From contig JBBSQW010000010.1 of assembly GCA_038243635.1 (NCBI GenBank), positions 1-64,000 on the forward strand: a DNA stretch of 64,000 nucleotides, in the 5' to 3' direction. Source of the DNA: Pseudopedobacter sp038243635. Its GTDB lineage: Bacteria > Bacteroidota > Bacteroidia > Sphingobacteriales > Sphingobacteriaceae. Positions 42,730-51,844 of this stretch are shown piece by piece; position 1 is the first letter of the stretch; each line of letters opens with the position of its first letter. The notes below the pieces were generated by a model. It did not search any database. It saw only the letters and a list, made by a program, of their open reading frames with translations, and was not told the origin of the DNA. The position numbers were made by a program, and so were the translations under genes.

Positions 42730-44637
42730 TTACTTCCCTATGGAAGTAATGATGAATTCGGTGCGTCTGTTGTTCGCTCTTCCTTCTTCTGTATCGTTAT
42801 CTGCAATAGGGGTGGACTCACCGTAACCTTTAAAGGTTAATCGCTTGCCGTCAATTCCGTAAGTTACCAAATAATTATAAACCGCCTTAGATCGGTTTTG
42901 TGATAAAGTCAAATTTGATTGGTCATTGCCGATATCGTCTGTATGGCCGCTGATTTCTATCGCCGTTTTAGCATTTTCTTTTAAAAACTCTATCAACTTC
43001 TTTAATTCTGCCTTTGATGCAGTTTTTAGATCAAATTTATTGCTATCAAAAAATATGTTTTTAAGCACTACCTTTTTGCCTACCGCAATTTTCTGTAAAG
43101 GAACTTCCAAAATAATTGGCTTGCCAATTTGGTTTTTCTCTATGGAAAAATTCTCAGAGTAAAACAGATAGCCATCTTTAGATACGTTAATACTATATTC
43201 TTTCCCGGTCGATAGGGTAGTTAAAAAAGTTCCATCAATTTTGTCGGAATAAGAAATGTGCAGCGTTTTGTCGTCTTTTAAATCAATAATATCTACCAAA
43301 GCGCCAAGCTTTGCTTTAGTCTCGGCATCAAAAACCACCCCTTTTACGTAATTAACAGCAATAGGGCGAATTTTTTCTGGTAGAGGGAACGAGTAAATAT
43401 CAAAACCACCATAACCGTCAAAATTATCAGATGAGAAATATGCTTTAGTTGCGCTGGCGTTTATGGTAAGCCCGCTTTCTTCCCCATATGTATTTATCGG
43501 ATAGCCTAAATTTTGGGGTAAAGCCCAGTTCCCAGTAGTGTCTAATCTCGAAATAAACAAATCTTTATTACCTAAACCCACCCATCCGTTTGAGGAGAAA
43601 TAAAGCGTTTGATTGTCTGGATGAATAAACGGGGATTGCTCATCATAAGAAGTGTTAATGTTAGGGCCTAAGTTTACGGGCATCGCCCATTTACCATCGT
43701 CACCAATCTCACTTTTCCAAATATCATAACTTCCGTAGCCGCCACGTCTATCACTTACAAAATAAAGCGTTCTGCCATCAGCAGATAGTGAAGGTTGTGA
43801 TTCCCAACCTTTGGTATTGATAGGAAAGCCTAGGTTAACAGGCTTGCTCCAACCTTCTCCTTCTTTTTGCGAAACGTAAATGTCGCATCTTCCTAACCCA
43901 TCTGGTCGGTTGCAGCCCGTGAAAAACAAAAACTGTCCATCCGGGGAAAGGCATTGAGCTCCCTCGTTATAGGAAGGTGTGTTAATGTTGTTGCTCAAAA
44001 AAGTAGCCTTCGTCCAACTTTCGCCATCTTTATAGCTTCGGTAAAAATCTTCGTTTCTATTAATTTGTCTAGTGAAAATTAAGGTGCTTTCGTCCGTAGT
44101 TAAAGCCGCCAAATACTCTTGGTCTGCCGTATTTACATTTGGTCCTAGGTTTTCGGGTTTAAAAGGAACTGGATTCTTTACCGCTTCAATGGCAAACTCA
44201 CAGTCTTTAATATACTTATCTGCAAGTTCAATTCTTTGGATTGATGGGTTTCCTTGGTTTTTGTATAGCTTATAATGCGTTAATGCTTGCTCATAATCAC
44301 CGGTTTTTAGCTCACTTTCCGCAAAAAAATAATAGCGTTCTGGAGCAAAATTTGGATCTATTTTAAAGGCCTGTTTATAAGCCTCTTTTGCATTTAAATA
44401 GTTAAAAGTCACTCGGTAAACATCTGCTAAAAGCAAATAAGCTTCTACAAATTTTTCATCTTGTTTAATGGCACTTTTAAGTTCGGTACTGGCTTGTTCA
44501 AATTCGTTTAAATCTAATAAGGACCTAGCTTTCTCGTAACTTTTTATCGCATTTCTATTATTGGAAGTATATTTCGTTTGCGACAAACCAACTTGGAAAG
44601 CTAACAGTAAGATTACTAGATGAACTAAGCGTTTCAT
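42730..44637 (-). CDS. OmpA-family protein with TPR, PD40 propeller and CRD domains (PorE-like architecture)
   Basis: 635 aa. Signal peptide (about 1-19), TPR-like helices (about 25-145), PD40/WD40-type propeller (about 185-425; repeated pattern LSPDGQFLFFTG, LSADGRTLYFVSDR, IHPDNQTLYFSSN), carboxypeptidase regulatory-like domain (about 430-515), and C-terminal OmpA domain (about 525-635; ISGHTDDIGN, ANNRRTEF). This order matches PorE, the type IX secretion component that binds peptidoglycan. Bacteroidota genomes carry several proteins with this layout, so the link to secretion is only possible. It is between convergent and same-strand neighbours and appears monocistronic. Confidence 0.85.
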   Translation of the reverse strand: MKRLVHLVILLLAFQVGLSQTKYTSNNRNAIKSYEKARSLLDLNEFEQASTELKSAIKQDEKFVEAYLLLADVYRVTFNYLNAKEAYKQAFKIDPNFAPERYYFFAESELKTGDYEQALTHYKLYKNQGNPSIQRIELADKYIKDCEFAIEAVKNPVPFKPENLGPNVNTADQEYLAALTTDESTLIFTRQINRNEDFYRSYKDGESWTKATFLSNNINTPSYNEGAQCLSPDGQFLFFTGCNRPDGLGRCDIYVSQKEGEGWSKPVNLGFPINTKGWESQPSLSADGRTLYFVSDRRGGYGSYDIWKSEIGDDGKWAMPVNLGPNINTSYDEQSPFIHPDNQTLYFSSNGWVGLGNKDLFISRLDTTGNWALPQNLGYPINTYGEESGLTINASATKAYFSSDNFDGYGGFDIYSFPLPEKIRPIAVNYVKGVVFDAETKAKLGALVDIIDLKDDKTLHISYSDKIDGTFLTTLSTGKEYSINVSKDGYLFYSENFSIEKNQIGKPIILEVPLQKIAVGKKVVLKNIFFDSNKFDLKTASKAELKKLIEFLKENAKTAIEISGHTDDIGNDQSNLTLSQNRSKAVYNYLVTYGIDGKRLTFKGYGESTPIADNDTEEGRANNRRTEFIITSIGK

Positions 44638-44667
44638 AAAAGTGGTTAAAAAATAAAGCTATAAATT

Positions 44668-45297
44668 TTAAGGAATATTCAAAAATTTATGCGTTTGCAA
44701 AGATATTTCCCATTTAGGGTTGTTCATTACGTATTCAATAATTAAAGGTGTCATTTCGCTTGCTTTAGACCACTCTGGTTGCAGATATAGTTTGCAAGTT
44801 GGTGACACCATTTCAGCATGCTCTTCGGCCCACAAAAAATCGCTTTTGTTAAAAACAATCACTTTTAACTCATTTGCAAAAGGAGCGATATCTTTTCTTG
44901 GTGCCTTAAATTTTTTTGGAGATAAACAAATCCAATCCCAAAACCCAGATAGGGGATATGCGCCAGAGGTTTCAATAAAAGTTGCTATGCCTTTTGCTTT
45001 AAGTTGTTGGGTAAGGTTATCTAAATTATACAACAATGGTTCGCCTCCGGTAACTACTACGGCCTTACCGGGATGTTTATCCGCGTTTTCAACAATTGCT
45101 TCTATTGCAGTAAGTGGGTGTAAGTTTGCGTCCCAACTTTCTTTCACATCACACCAGTGGCAGCCCACATCACAACCGCCCAGCCTAATAAAATAGGCTG
45201 CTTTTCCTGAGTTATAACCTTCGCCTTGTATGGTGTAAAATTCTTCCATTAATGGAAGTAATGTTCCGTCTTCGGGAATCGTATTTTTCGTTTTCAA
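44668..45297 (-). CDS. queE: 7-carboxy-7-deazaguanine synthase
   Basis: 209 aa. The radical-SAM cluster CDVGCHWCD is C42-x3-C46-x2-C49, preceded by MEEFYTIQGEGYNSGKAAYFIRLGG, the QueE-specific opening, and followed by VVTGGEPLLY. It turns 6-carboxytetrahydropterin into 7-carboxy-7-deazaguanine for queuosine. The start at 45297 falls almost on the predicted transcription start; M17 at 45249 is an alternative start directly before the conserved block. A TGAT-N4-ATCA site lies upstream. Confidence 0.92.
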   Translation of the reverse strand: MKTKNTIPEDGTLLPLMEEFYTIQGEGYNSGKAAYFIRLGGCDVGCHWCDVKESWDANLHPLTAIEAIVENADKHPGKAVVVTGGEPLLYNLDNLTQQLKAKGIATFIETSGAYPLSGFWDWICLSPKKFKAPRKDIAPFANELKVIVFNKSDFLWAEEHAEMVSPTCKLYLQPEWSKASEMTPLIIEYVMNNPKWEISLQTHKFLNIP

Positions 45298-45302
45298 TAG
45301 CG

Positions 45303-45343
45303 CAAAGATAAGTTTTTTTACAAAGCCGGGATGATTTGCATCA
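45303..45343 (-). promoter_or_regulatory. queE promoter: -7 box and Crp/Fnr-type palindrome
   Basis: The minus strand reads TATCTTTG (45303-45310), a perfect TAnnTTTG box, and TGATGCAAATCA is the minus-strand form of the palindrome at 45332-45343, extended to ATGAT/ATCAT. The centre-to-box distance is 34.5 bp, similar to queD (36.5) and two helical turns shorter than at ldhA and ccoN. Confidence 0.5.
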
Positions 45344-45568
45344 TATTATGACTCATAATTACAAAAAATAGATTTTTGCTTTTTAAATGATAAATAGCGT
45401 ACCAATAAAATACTTTGAAGCCCAATATTAAGGGAACTGCTGAAATGTTTTACCCCAGAACGGACTGTAGAAACTCTTCATAAGAATATCATTAGAAAAA
45501 CTAACAATGGGTTTACCATTTTTTTTAATAAAATATGCCTACCAATAGAGACCGACTTATTAGTTGTA
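45344..45568. other. Intergenic stretch without a gene
   Basis: AT-rich, no frame of interest. AATGG-GTTTA-CCATT followed by eight T (about 45505-45525) looks like a weak plus-strand hairpin, but no plus-strand gene precedes it. Confidence 0.4.
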
Positions 45569-46147
45569 TCATTCTGCCACTCTAATTTTAATTACTAGTT
45601 TCTTTACCTTTTCTTGATTCACCATAATATTCGGACGGTGTGTCGTGTTAGGGAAAAATAAATAGAATGTATTAGAATCCGCTACATAGTATTTCCCTTT
45701 GTTAATGTGGTAAGTCGCAACATCTTTTGCTAGATTATAAGGCATTGTTACTTTCTCATTTTCAAAAGAGGCCTCACCCATTTTCTCTTTTCCGCTGATC
45801 ACGTATTGTAAGTCGATATATTTTTGGTGGAATTCCCATTTAGTTTCTTCAAAAGGCTTATCGACTATCTCTGTGATAGATGCAAAAACTTGGTCGCCAT
45901 TAATAGGATATTTTCCTGGTGCTAGTGCTTTTAAATTATTCGTTTCCATAAACTGAAATGCTTTATCCCAAGTTGCCTTGTTTGCATGGTATTGTTTCTT
46001 AAACTATACAAGGTTTACGTCTTTATAAATTTTGGGCTGAAGAGATGATGCAGTTGGTTGTTTGTTAAGCCATTGTTGCGCTTTATTTGTGTTACATGCG
46101 CTTAATAATATAGAGATTACTAAAATAGGCGAGATTTCCAGTTTCAT
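45569..46147 (-). pseudogene. YhcH/YjgK/YiaL (DUF386) family lipoprotein with one in-frame stop
   Basis: The in-frame ATG at 46147 starts a signal peptide with lipobox ISILLSAC (Cys 18), continues NTNKAQQWLNKQ ... YKDVNLV, meets TAG at 46004-46006 (codon 48), then reads on in the same frame as FKKQYHANKATWDKAFQFM into the intact YhcH-type domain (LAPGKYPINGDQVFA, HQKYIDLQYVISGKEKM, FPNTTHRPNIMV). No other defect is seen over 193 codons, so a single GAG-to-TAG or CAG-to-TAG change is the simplest explanation. The downstream ATG at 45949 could yield a 126-aa cytoplasmic remnant lacking the N-terminal part of the domain. Confidence 0.85.
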
Positions 46148-46327
46148 GATTTCGAGTTTGGAATTAAAAATACGACGAAACGCGGTAAGTATTTTAAATA
46201 GTTCAATTTTAAGTTAGGTTAACGTATGTAATAGAATTAATAGTATGGGCTTATCTTGGCAGAAGGAGCAGCTAATTATGGGGTTATTTGTAAAATTTAA
46301 TTAATTTCACAACTTAATTATAAAAGC

Positions 46328-47071
46328 ATGAAATTGTTAGAAGGAAAAACTGCTCTAATTACCGGAGCGTCTAAAGGAATAGGTCGTAAAATTGCCGAAA
46401 AATTTGCAGAACATGGCGCAAACGTTGCTTTTACTTACCTTTCATCTGTTGAAAAAGGCGTGGCTTTAGAAGAAGAGTTAAAATCTTTTGGAACACAAAT
46501 TAAAGGCTACCGTTCTGATGCTTCAAAATTTGCAGAAGCAGAGCAATTAATTAATGATATTGTTGCAGATTTTGGCACTTTAGATATTGTAGTTAATAAC
46601 GCTGGAATTACTAAAGATGGTTTGTTAATGCGCATGAGCGAAGAAAACTTTGATAGTGTGATTGAGGTGAATTTGAAATCTGTGTTTAATACTACAAAAG
46701 CAGCTTCAAAAATAATGATGAAAAACCGAAAAGGTGTTTTTATTAATATGAGCTCTATTGTTGGTGTGCAAGGTAATGCGGGACAAGCTAATTATGCGGC
46801 TTCAAAAGCTGGTATTATTGGTTTTACAAAATCGGTAGCTAAAGAACTAGGATCAAGAAATATTAGAGCAAACGTTGTTGCACCAGGTTTTATTAAAACG
46901 GAGATGACAGAAGTTTTAGATCCTAAAGTGGTTGAAGGTTGGGAAAAAGACATTCCGTTAAAAAGAGCTGGTGAAACAGAAGACATTGCGAACGTATGTG
47001 TGTTTTTGGCTTCGGATATGAGCGCTTACGTTACTGGCCAAGTACTTAGCGTTTGTGGTGGGATGCTTTAG
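46328..47071 (+). CDS. fabG: 3-oxoacyl-[acyl-carrier-protein] reductase
   Basis: 247 aa, normal length. Cofactor motif TGASKGIGR (12-20), NNAG (90-93), catalytic S143, Y156 and K160 (YAASK), and C-terminal GQVLSVCGGML. It reduces 3-oxoacyl-ACP with NADPH in fatty-acid elongation. It stands alone rather than in a fab cluster; the sequence is nonetheless the housekeeping FabG type. A weak terminator follows. Confidence 0.93.
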   Translation: MKLLEGKTALITGASKGIGRKIAEKFAEHGANVAFTYLSSVEKGVALEEELKSFGTQIKGYRSDASKFAEAEQLINDIVADFGTLDIVVNNAGITKDGLLMRMSEENFDSVIEVNLKSVFNTTKAASKIMMKNRKGVFINMSSIVGVQGNAGQANYAASKAGIIGFTKSVAKELGSRNIRANVVAPGFIKTEMTEVLDPKVVEGWEKDIPLKRAGETEDIANVCVFLASDMSAYVTGQVLSVCGGML

Positions 47072-47095
47072 GTAGAAAAACTAAATATAATAACT

Positions 47096-47130
47096 AGGAG
47101 GGCAAATGGAGTTCATTTTGCTCTTTTTTT
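47096..47130 (+). terminator. Terminator after fabG
   Basis: GAGGGCAAA and TTTTGCTC form an imperfect stem around TGGAGTTCA, followed by seven T residues, about 25 bp after the fabG stop. Confidence 0.7.
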
Positions 47131-47153
47131 ATTTAATTTGTTAAATTTATAAA

Positions 47154-47869
47154 ATAAAGAACAGATTTATATTGCCCGCAATAATCATGGGCATTTCCGC
47201 AATTATCGTTGTGTTTGTTTTGGCCAAAGGATTAAAAAACATCAAATCAGATAAGATTATTAATGTAATTGGTTCTGCAAAATAGCTTATTGTTTCTGAC
47301 TTGGGAATTTTAAGAGGATCTTTCAATATTGAAGCATCCACCGCACAAGAAGCATATAGTGAACTGTCTCGTCAAATCCCATTGGTAGTTCAATTTTTAA
47401 AATCTAAGGATTTTAGGGATGCGGACACTGACTTAAAAACGATTAACATTTACCACAATATAACTATAACAGCGGTGGGCAACAATTAGGAGTAAGGGCC
47501 TAAAATATTAACCAATTTTTAGCAATAAGTTCGAAAGATGTAAATAAAATCAAAGATGTTTCTATTTCAATTGCTTCTTTATTTGCACAAGGTTTAAGCT
47601 ATAATGTTAACGCCCCAGAATATTACTACACCAAGTTGAATGATATTAAAGTAGATACAAGCAGCAGCTGCAAACGATGCGATGATTAGAGGAGAGAAAG
47701 TGGCAGAAGCAACCAACCGAAGCTTACGTACATTGACCAATGCAAGAATGGGGTTTTGCAAATTACTCCAGAAAATTCCAACATGACGTCTGATTATGGT
47801 ATAAACGATGTAAGTTCAAGCAGAAAAGAAATTACAGCGGTTGTTAACGCTAATTTTGAGATCGAGTAA
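47154..47869 (+). pseudogene. SIMPL-domain (DUF541) protein, decayed
   Basis: Translation recovers a SIMPL protein in pieces: KNRFILPAIIMGISAIIVVFVLAKG (membrane anchor), INVIGSAK then TAG, LIVSDLGILRGSF with AYSELSRQIPLVVQFL, a stop after ITAVGNN, then KIKDVSISIASLFAQGLSYNV and APEYYYTKLNDIKV, a frameshift region, and finally GVLQITPENSNMTSDYGINDVSS and KEITAVVNANFEIE with the native stop at 47867. The start codon reads ATA. Missing pieces include the segment just before the QISANDV-type region. Several independent lesions make function very unlikely. SIMPL proteins are periplasmic or anchored; their role is poorly known. Confidence 0.88.
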
Positions 47870-47897
47870 TTTATTTCAATCCAGCAATACAAAAAAA

Positions 47898-47937
47898 AGC
47901 CCTCAGGTTAGTAAATCAACGCTGAGGGCTTTTTTTA
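47898..47937. terminator. Bidirectional terminator between the SIMPL remnant and the alcohol dehydrogenase
   Basis: AGCCCTCAG (47898-47906) and CTGAGGGCT (47922-47930) form a perfect 9-bp stem with A-run on the left and T-run on the right, serving both convergent genes. Confidence 0.9.
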
Positions 47938-47953
47938 TGCTTAAGCTATTTGC

Positions 47954-49003
47954 TTAATTTTTTAAAGACGCCATGTCAATCACAAAACGATAATGAACAT
48001 CACCATTTAAAGTGCGTTCATAAGCTTCATTAACCTGATCAATGTTGATCAATTCGATATCAGAAACAATATTATGTTCGGCACAGTAATCCAACATTTC
48101 TTGGGTTTCTTTAATTCCACCCACTAAAGATCCTACTAAACTTCTACGTCCAGATATTAAGTTAACAGCCCCAAGCGGTACTGGTTCTGGTGGTACACCC
48201 AATAACACCATTGTTCCGTTTGTTTTTAGTAAAGCTAAGTATTCGTTATAATCATGCTTAGCAGACACTGTATTAATGATCAAGTTAAAAGAACTAGCCA
48301 TCTTTTCCATGTTCTCTTTGTCTGTGGTAAGCATGAAATGATGAGCACCTAATTCTTTAGCATCTTTCGCTTTTTCTGGCGAACGGCTTAGCATCGTGAC
48401 TTCAGCACCCATCGATGCTGCAATCTTAACTGCCATGTGCCCTAATCCTCCCAAACCAACAACTGCTACTTTATCTCCTTTTTTACAATTCCAATGTTTT
48501 AATGGAGAGTAGGTAGTAATTCCAGCACAAAGTAGGGGCGCAACTGCCGCTAAATCTAACTTATCAGATACTTTTAAAACAAACTTTTCGGTCACCACAA
48601 TATGTGTTGAGTAGCCACCATAAGTAATTGTTTTCTTGTCTTGCAAATAGGAGTTGTAAGTCTGCGAGTGTCCGTTTTTACAATATTGCTCCAAATCTTC
48701 CTCACAATTTGCACAATGACCGCAAGAATCTACAAAGCAACCTACACCAACAGTGTCGCCAACTTTGTGTGAGGTAACTTTTGAACCCACATTACTTACT
48801 TTTCCAACAATTTCATGCCCGGGAACAACGGGATACATAGTTCCGCCCCACTCATTACGGGCAGTGTGGATATCAGAATGGCAAACGCCACAAAATAAAA
48901 TTTCGATTTCTACATCATTTTCGCCTATTGCTCGTCTTTCTAATTCAAAAGGAGCTAATGGCGCATCTGCTTTTTTAGCAGCGTATGCTTTTATTGGAGT
49001 CAT
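47954..49003 (-). CDS. Zinc-dependent NAD(P)-dependent alcohol dehydrogenase (cinnamyl/YahK type)
   Basis: 349 aa. Catalytic zinc ligands C38, H63 and E64 (CGVCHSD, VVPGHEIVG), structural zinc cysteines in CGHCANCEEDLEQYC, cofactor motif GLGGLGHMAVKIA, and the family end HYRFVIDM. This is the YahK/cinnamyl-alcohol dehydrogenase group, which reduces aldehydes with NADPH in the cytoplasm. The substrate is not readable. Single gene with its own terminator. Confidence 0.92.
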   Translation of the reverse strand: MTPIKAYAAKKADAPLAPFELERRAIGENDVEIEILFCGVCHSDIHTARNEWGGTMYPVVPGHEIVGKVSNVGSKVTSHKVGDTVGVGCFVDSCGHCANCEEDLEQYCKNGHSQTYNSYLQDKKTITYGGYSTHIVVTEKFVLKVSDKLDLAAVAPLLCAGITTYSPLKHWNCKKGDKVAVVGLGGLGHMAVKIAASMGAEVTMLSRSPEKAKDAKELGAHHFMLTTDKENMEKMASSFNLIINTVSAKHDYNEYLALLKTNGTMVLLGVPPEPVPLGAVNLISGRRSLVGSLVGGIKETQEMLDYCAEHNIVSDIELINIDQVNEAYERTLNGDVHYRFVIDMASLKN

Positions 49004-49149
49004 AGTTTTTCTTTATGTATATAAAACGGATTTTTTGAGTTTTAGTTTTTCTTAGCCCAATAAAAAATGAGGTAAAAAACTAATTCTTATAAATTCAGTG
49101 CATACACACTTTCTTTATCAATACTAAAGCCGCATATTTACATTTTAAT

Positions 49150-51234
49150 ATGCTTTTACTCTTTTCTTTAGTTTTTAACGGTTTAAGCGTTTGGTGGCTA
49201 CTACCTTGTGTTGCTTTAGGCTTTGTATATGCTTGGTTTTTATATCAGAAAACATTATTAGAAAGTACAATACTGAAGAATACGCTTTTTTTAATGCGCT
49301 TACTTACCGTGAGTTTGTTAGCTGTTTTATTACTGTCGCCATTAATAAAAACAATAAAGCAACGTTTACAAAAGCCAGTAATATTTATTGCTCAAGACGC
49401 ATCAGCATCCATTGCATTGAACCAAAAAAAAGGATTTGATCCAACAGTTTACCACCAAGGTCTTAAAGATTTACAAGTTAAATTAGGCGAGGATTATGAA
49501 GTAAAAGCGCTAAGTTTTAGTGATAAAGTTAAAACGGAATTTGATTTTAAAGAAAGTGGAAAACAAACAGACATTTCAAGCGTTTTAAGTTTTATTGCGG
49601 AAAAAAATCCAGATCAAAATATTGGAGCCTTAATCTTAGCTACAGACGGTATTTATAACAAGGGAGCAAATCCTATCACGCAAATATCCAGTGCCAAATA
49701 TCCTATTTATACTGTTGCTTTGGGCGATACCGTTCCTAAAAGAGATTTGGTGTTAATGACTTCACTCTATAATCAGCTGGTTTATTTGGGTAACAGTCAC
49801 GAAGTTGAAATTTCGCTTAAAGCTTTTGGCGCAAAAGGATCAACCACCAATCTTAAAGTAAACACGAACGACGGGCAAGTTAAACAACAAAGTGTTTCTT
49901 TCGATAAAAATGAAGAAACGAAAACGCTAAAGTTTACGCTTGATGCAACGAAAAAAGGAGTGCAAAAAATAACGTTTGATTTAGCGCCAATAGCAAACGA
50001 GGTTTCTAAAGAAAATAATAAGCAGATTATTTACGTAGAAGTTTTGGATGGCCGAGAAAAGATTTTGCTTGTTGCTGATGCGCCACACCCAGATATTAGT
50101 GCTTTAAAGCAAGCGATAGAAAGCAATCAAAATTACGAGGTTAGCTTAGCATTCGCTGATAACTTACCTTCGAAAACTGATAGCTACGGCTTGGTTATTT
50201 TACATAATCTTCCTTCAACTGCACATAATGTAGGCGCTTTTCTTAATAACATTAAGCAAAAGAAGAAGTGGTTTATTATAGGGGCTCAAACAGATGTTAA
50301 TGCTTTAGATAAATTACAATCTGTATTACAATTATCTGGGGGTAATCAAACCCAGGCATATGCAGCAAATTTGAATTCTGATTTTTATGCCTTTAGTTTG
50401 AGTGCAGCTGCTAAAATCAGTTTGCAAAACTTAGCACCACTTTTTGCTCCATTTGGGAGTTACAAACTTAAGTCAGCCGGAAAAATATTGCTGAGTCAAC
50501 AAATTGGGAGTGTGAAAACTGAATCTCCGTTATTGGTTTTTAACGATGCAGGAACAATCAAGACTGCAATATTAACGGGTGAAGGAATTTGGCGCTGGAG
50601 AATGGAAGATTTCGAGAGAAATAATAATTCTAATGTTTTTGATGAATTGATTAGCAAGTCTGTACAGTATTTAAGTGCTAAAGACGATAAGCGTAAATTT
50701 AGGGTGCAAAGCAGTAAAAATAGGTATTTGGAAAATGAGCGAGTATTGCTTAACGCCGAACTATACAACGACGCTTATGAGCTTGTTAATGATGCAGAAG
50801 TAGGTTTAGAGTTAAAAAGTAGCAGTGGCAAAAATTACAGTTATGTTTTTTCAAGACTTGGTAAAGCTTATGAGTTGAACGTTGGTTTGTTACCCACCGG
50901 CGAATATGATTTTGTTGCAAAAACTAAGATGGGAGCTACAATGTACACCGCGAAGGGGAGTTTTTTAGTAGAAGCTTTAAATGTTGAATTGATGGAAAGT
51001 AGAGCGAACCATCAATTATTATATAACATGAGTAAAGCCACGAGTGGCACAATGGTTTATCCTGACGATATGATGAGCTTAATAGCGGTTATTAAAGCGA
51101 ATGAAAAGGTTAAAACCATTAGTTACCAAGAGAAAAGTTATGATCCTTTAATTAATTTGAAATGGATTTTTGCATTGATTATAATATTGCTGAGCTTTGA
51201 GTGGTTTTTGAGGAAAAGAAATGGAGCAATATAA
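49150..51234 (+). CDS. Membrane protein with VWA-like periplasmic domain
   Basis: 694 aa. Two N-terminal membrane helices (about 2-28 and 42-65), a VWA-like domain (about 75-190; VIFIAQDASASI in place of DxSxS, and LILATDGIYNKG), beta-sandwich regions (about 190-310 and 530-620), and a C-terminal membrane helix (about 670-688). This layout is common in Bacteroidota proteins of unknown role, some beside MoxR ATPases; no MoxR is present here. The MIDAS-like motif is D-x-S-x-S, so metal binding is possible. It overlaps the next gene by 14 bp. Confidence 0.78.
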   Translation: MLLLFSLVFNGLSVWWLLPCVALGFVYAWFLYQKTLLESTILKNTLFLMRLLTVSLLAVLLLSPLIKTIKQRLQKPVIFIAQDASASIALNQKKGFDPTVYHQGLKDLQVKLGEDYEVKALSFSDKVKTEFDFKESGKQTDISSVLSFIAEKNPDQNIGALILATDGIYNKGANPITQISSAKYPIYTVALGDTVPKRDLVLMTSLYNQLVYLGNSHEVEISLKAFGAKGSTTNLKVNTNDGQVKQQSVSFDKNEETKTLKFTLDATKKGVQKITFDLAPIANEVSKENNKQIIYVEVLDGREKILLVADAPHPDISALKQAIESNQNYEVSLAFADNLPSKTDSYGLVILHNLPSTAHNVGAFLNNIKQKKKWFIIGAQTDVNALDKLQSVLQLSGGNQTQAYAANLNSDFYAFSLSAAAKISLQNLAPLFAPFGSYKLKSAGKILLSQQIGSVKTESPLLVFNDAGTIKTAILTGEGIWRWRMEDFERNNNSNVFDELISKSVQYLSAKDDKRKFRVQSSKNRYLENERVLLNAELYNDAYELVNDAEVGLELKSSSGKNYSYVFSRLGKAYELNVGLLPTGEYDFVAKTKMGATMYTAKGSFLVEALNVELMESRANHQLLYNMSKATSGTMVYPDDMMSLIAVIKANEKVKTISYQEKSYDPLINLKWIFALIIILLSFEWFLRKRNGAI

Positions 51235-51838
51235 TCTTCTTATTGGCGATGTAATTACCATTCTTGGTACTTTTTCATTTGCAGTTTCAGGTGCTTTCGC
51301 TGCCATGCAAAAGCGTTTGGATGCGTTTGGGGTATTAATTGTAGCTTTTGTAACGGCAGTTGGCGGCGGTACATTGCGAGACTTGCTAATAGGAGCTACT
51401 CCAGTTTTTTGGCTAAAGGACGCTAATTATTCTTTACTCATTATTATCACAGCAATTATTGCTATGATTTTTTGGAAACGCATTAAATCTCTTAAAATCA
51501 CTTTGTTTTTGTTTGACTCCTTAGGTTTAGGCTTTTTTACCATACTCGGCGTACAAAAGGGTTTAACTTACGATTTAAGTCCAGGAGTATGTGTTGCTTT
51601 GGGTACAGTTACAGGATGTTTTGGAGGTATTACTCGCGATATATTATTGAATAATATTCCGTTAATTTTTAGAAAAGAGATTTATGCAACCGCCTGTATT
51701 ATAGGAGGAGTGGTGTTTTTGTCGTTGAGATATTTGGGAATAGATGATACGATAGTAAAAGTAACATCTGTGGCCGTGGTTTTTCTGATTAGGATAATTG
51801 CAGTAAAACGCAAATTATCTTTACCTCGCATTTATTGA
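51221..51838 (+). CDS. Trimeric intracellular cation (TRIC) channel family protein (UPF0126/YadS)
   Basis: 205 aa with seven membrane helices in two similar halves, each with the family signature: AVGGGTLRDLLIG and GCFGGITRDILLNNIP. Prokaryotic TRIC proteins are potassium-permeable trimeric channels; the physiological role in bacteria is unsettled. It overlaps the upstream VWA-like gene by 14 bp and ends 6 bp from the convergent divIC/ftsB-like gene. Confidence 0.88.
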   Translation: MEQYNLLIGDVITILGTFSFAVSGAFAAMQKRLDAFGVLIVAFVTAVGGGTLRDLLIGATPVFWLKDANYSLLIIITAIIAMIFWKRIKSLKITLFLFDSLGLGFFTILGVQKGLTYDLSPGVCVALGTVTGCFGGITRDILLNNIPLIFRKEIYATACIIGGVVFLSLRYLGIDDTIVKVTSVAVVFLIRIIAVKRKLSLPRIY

Positions 51839-51844
51839 GGCTGA

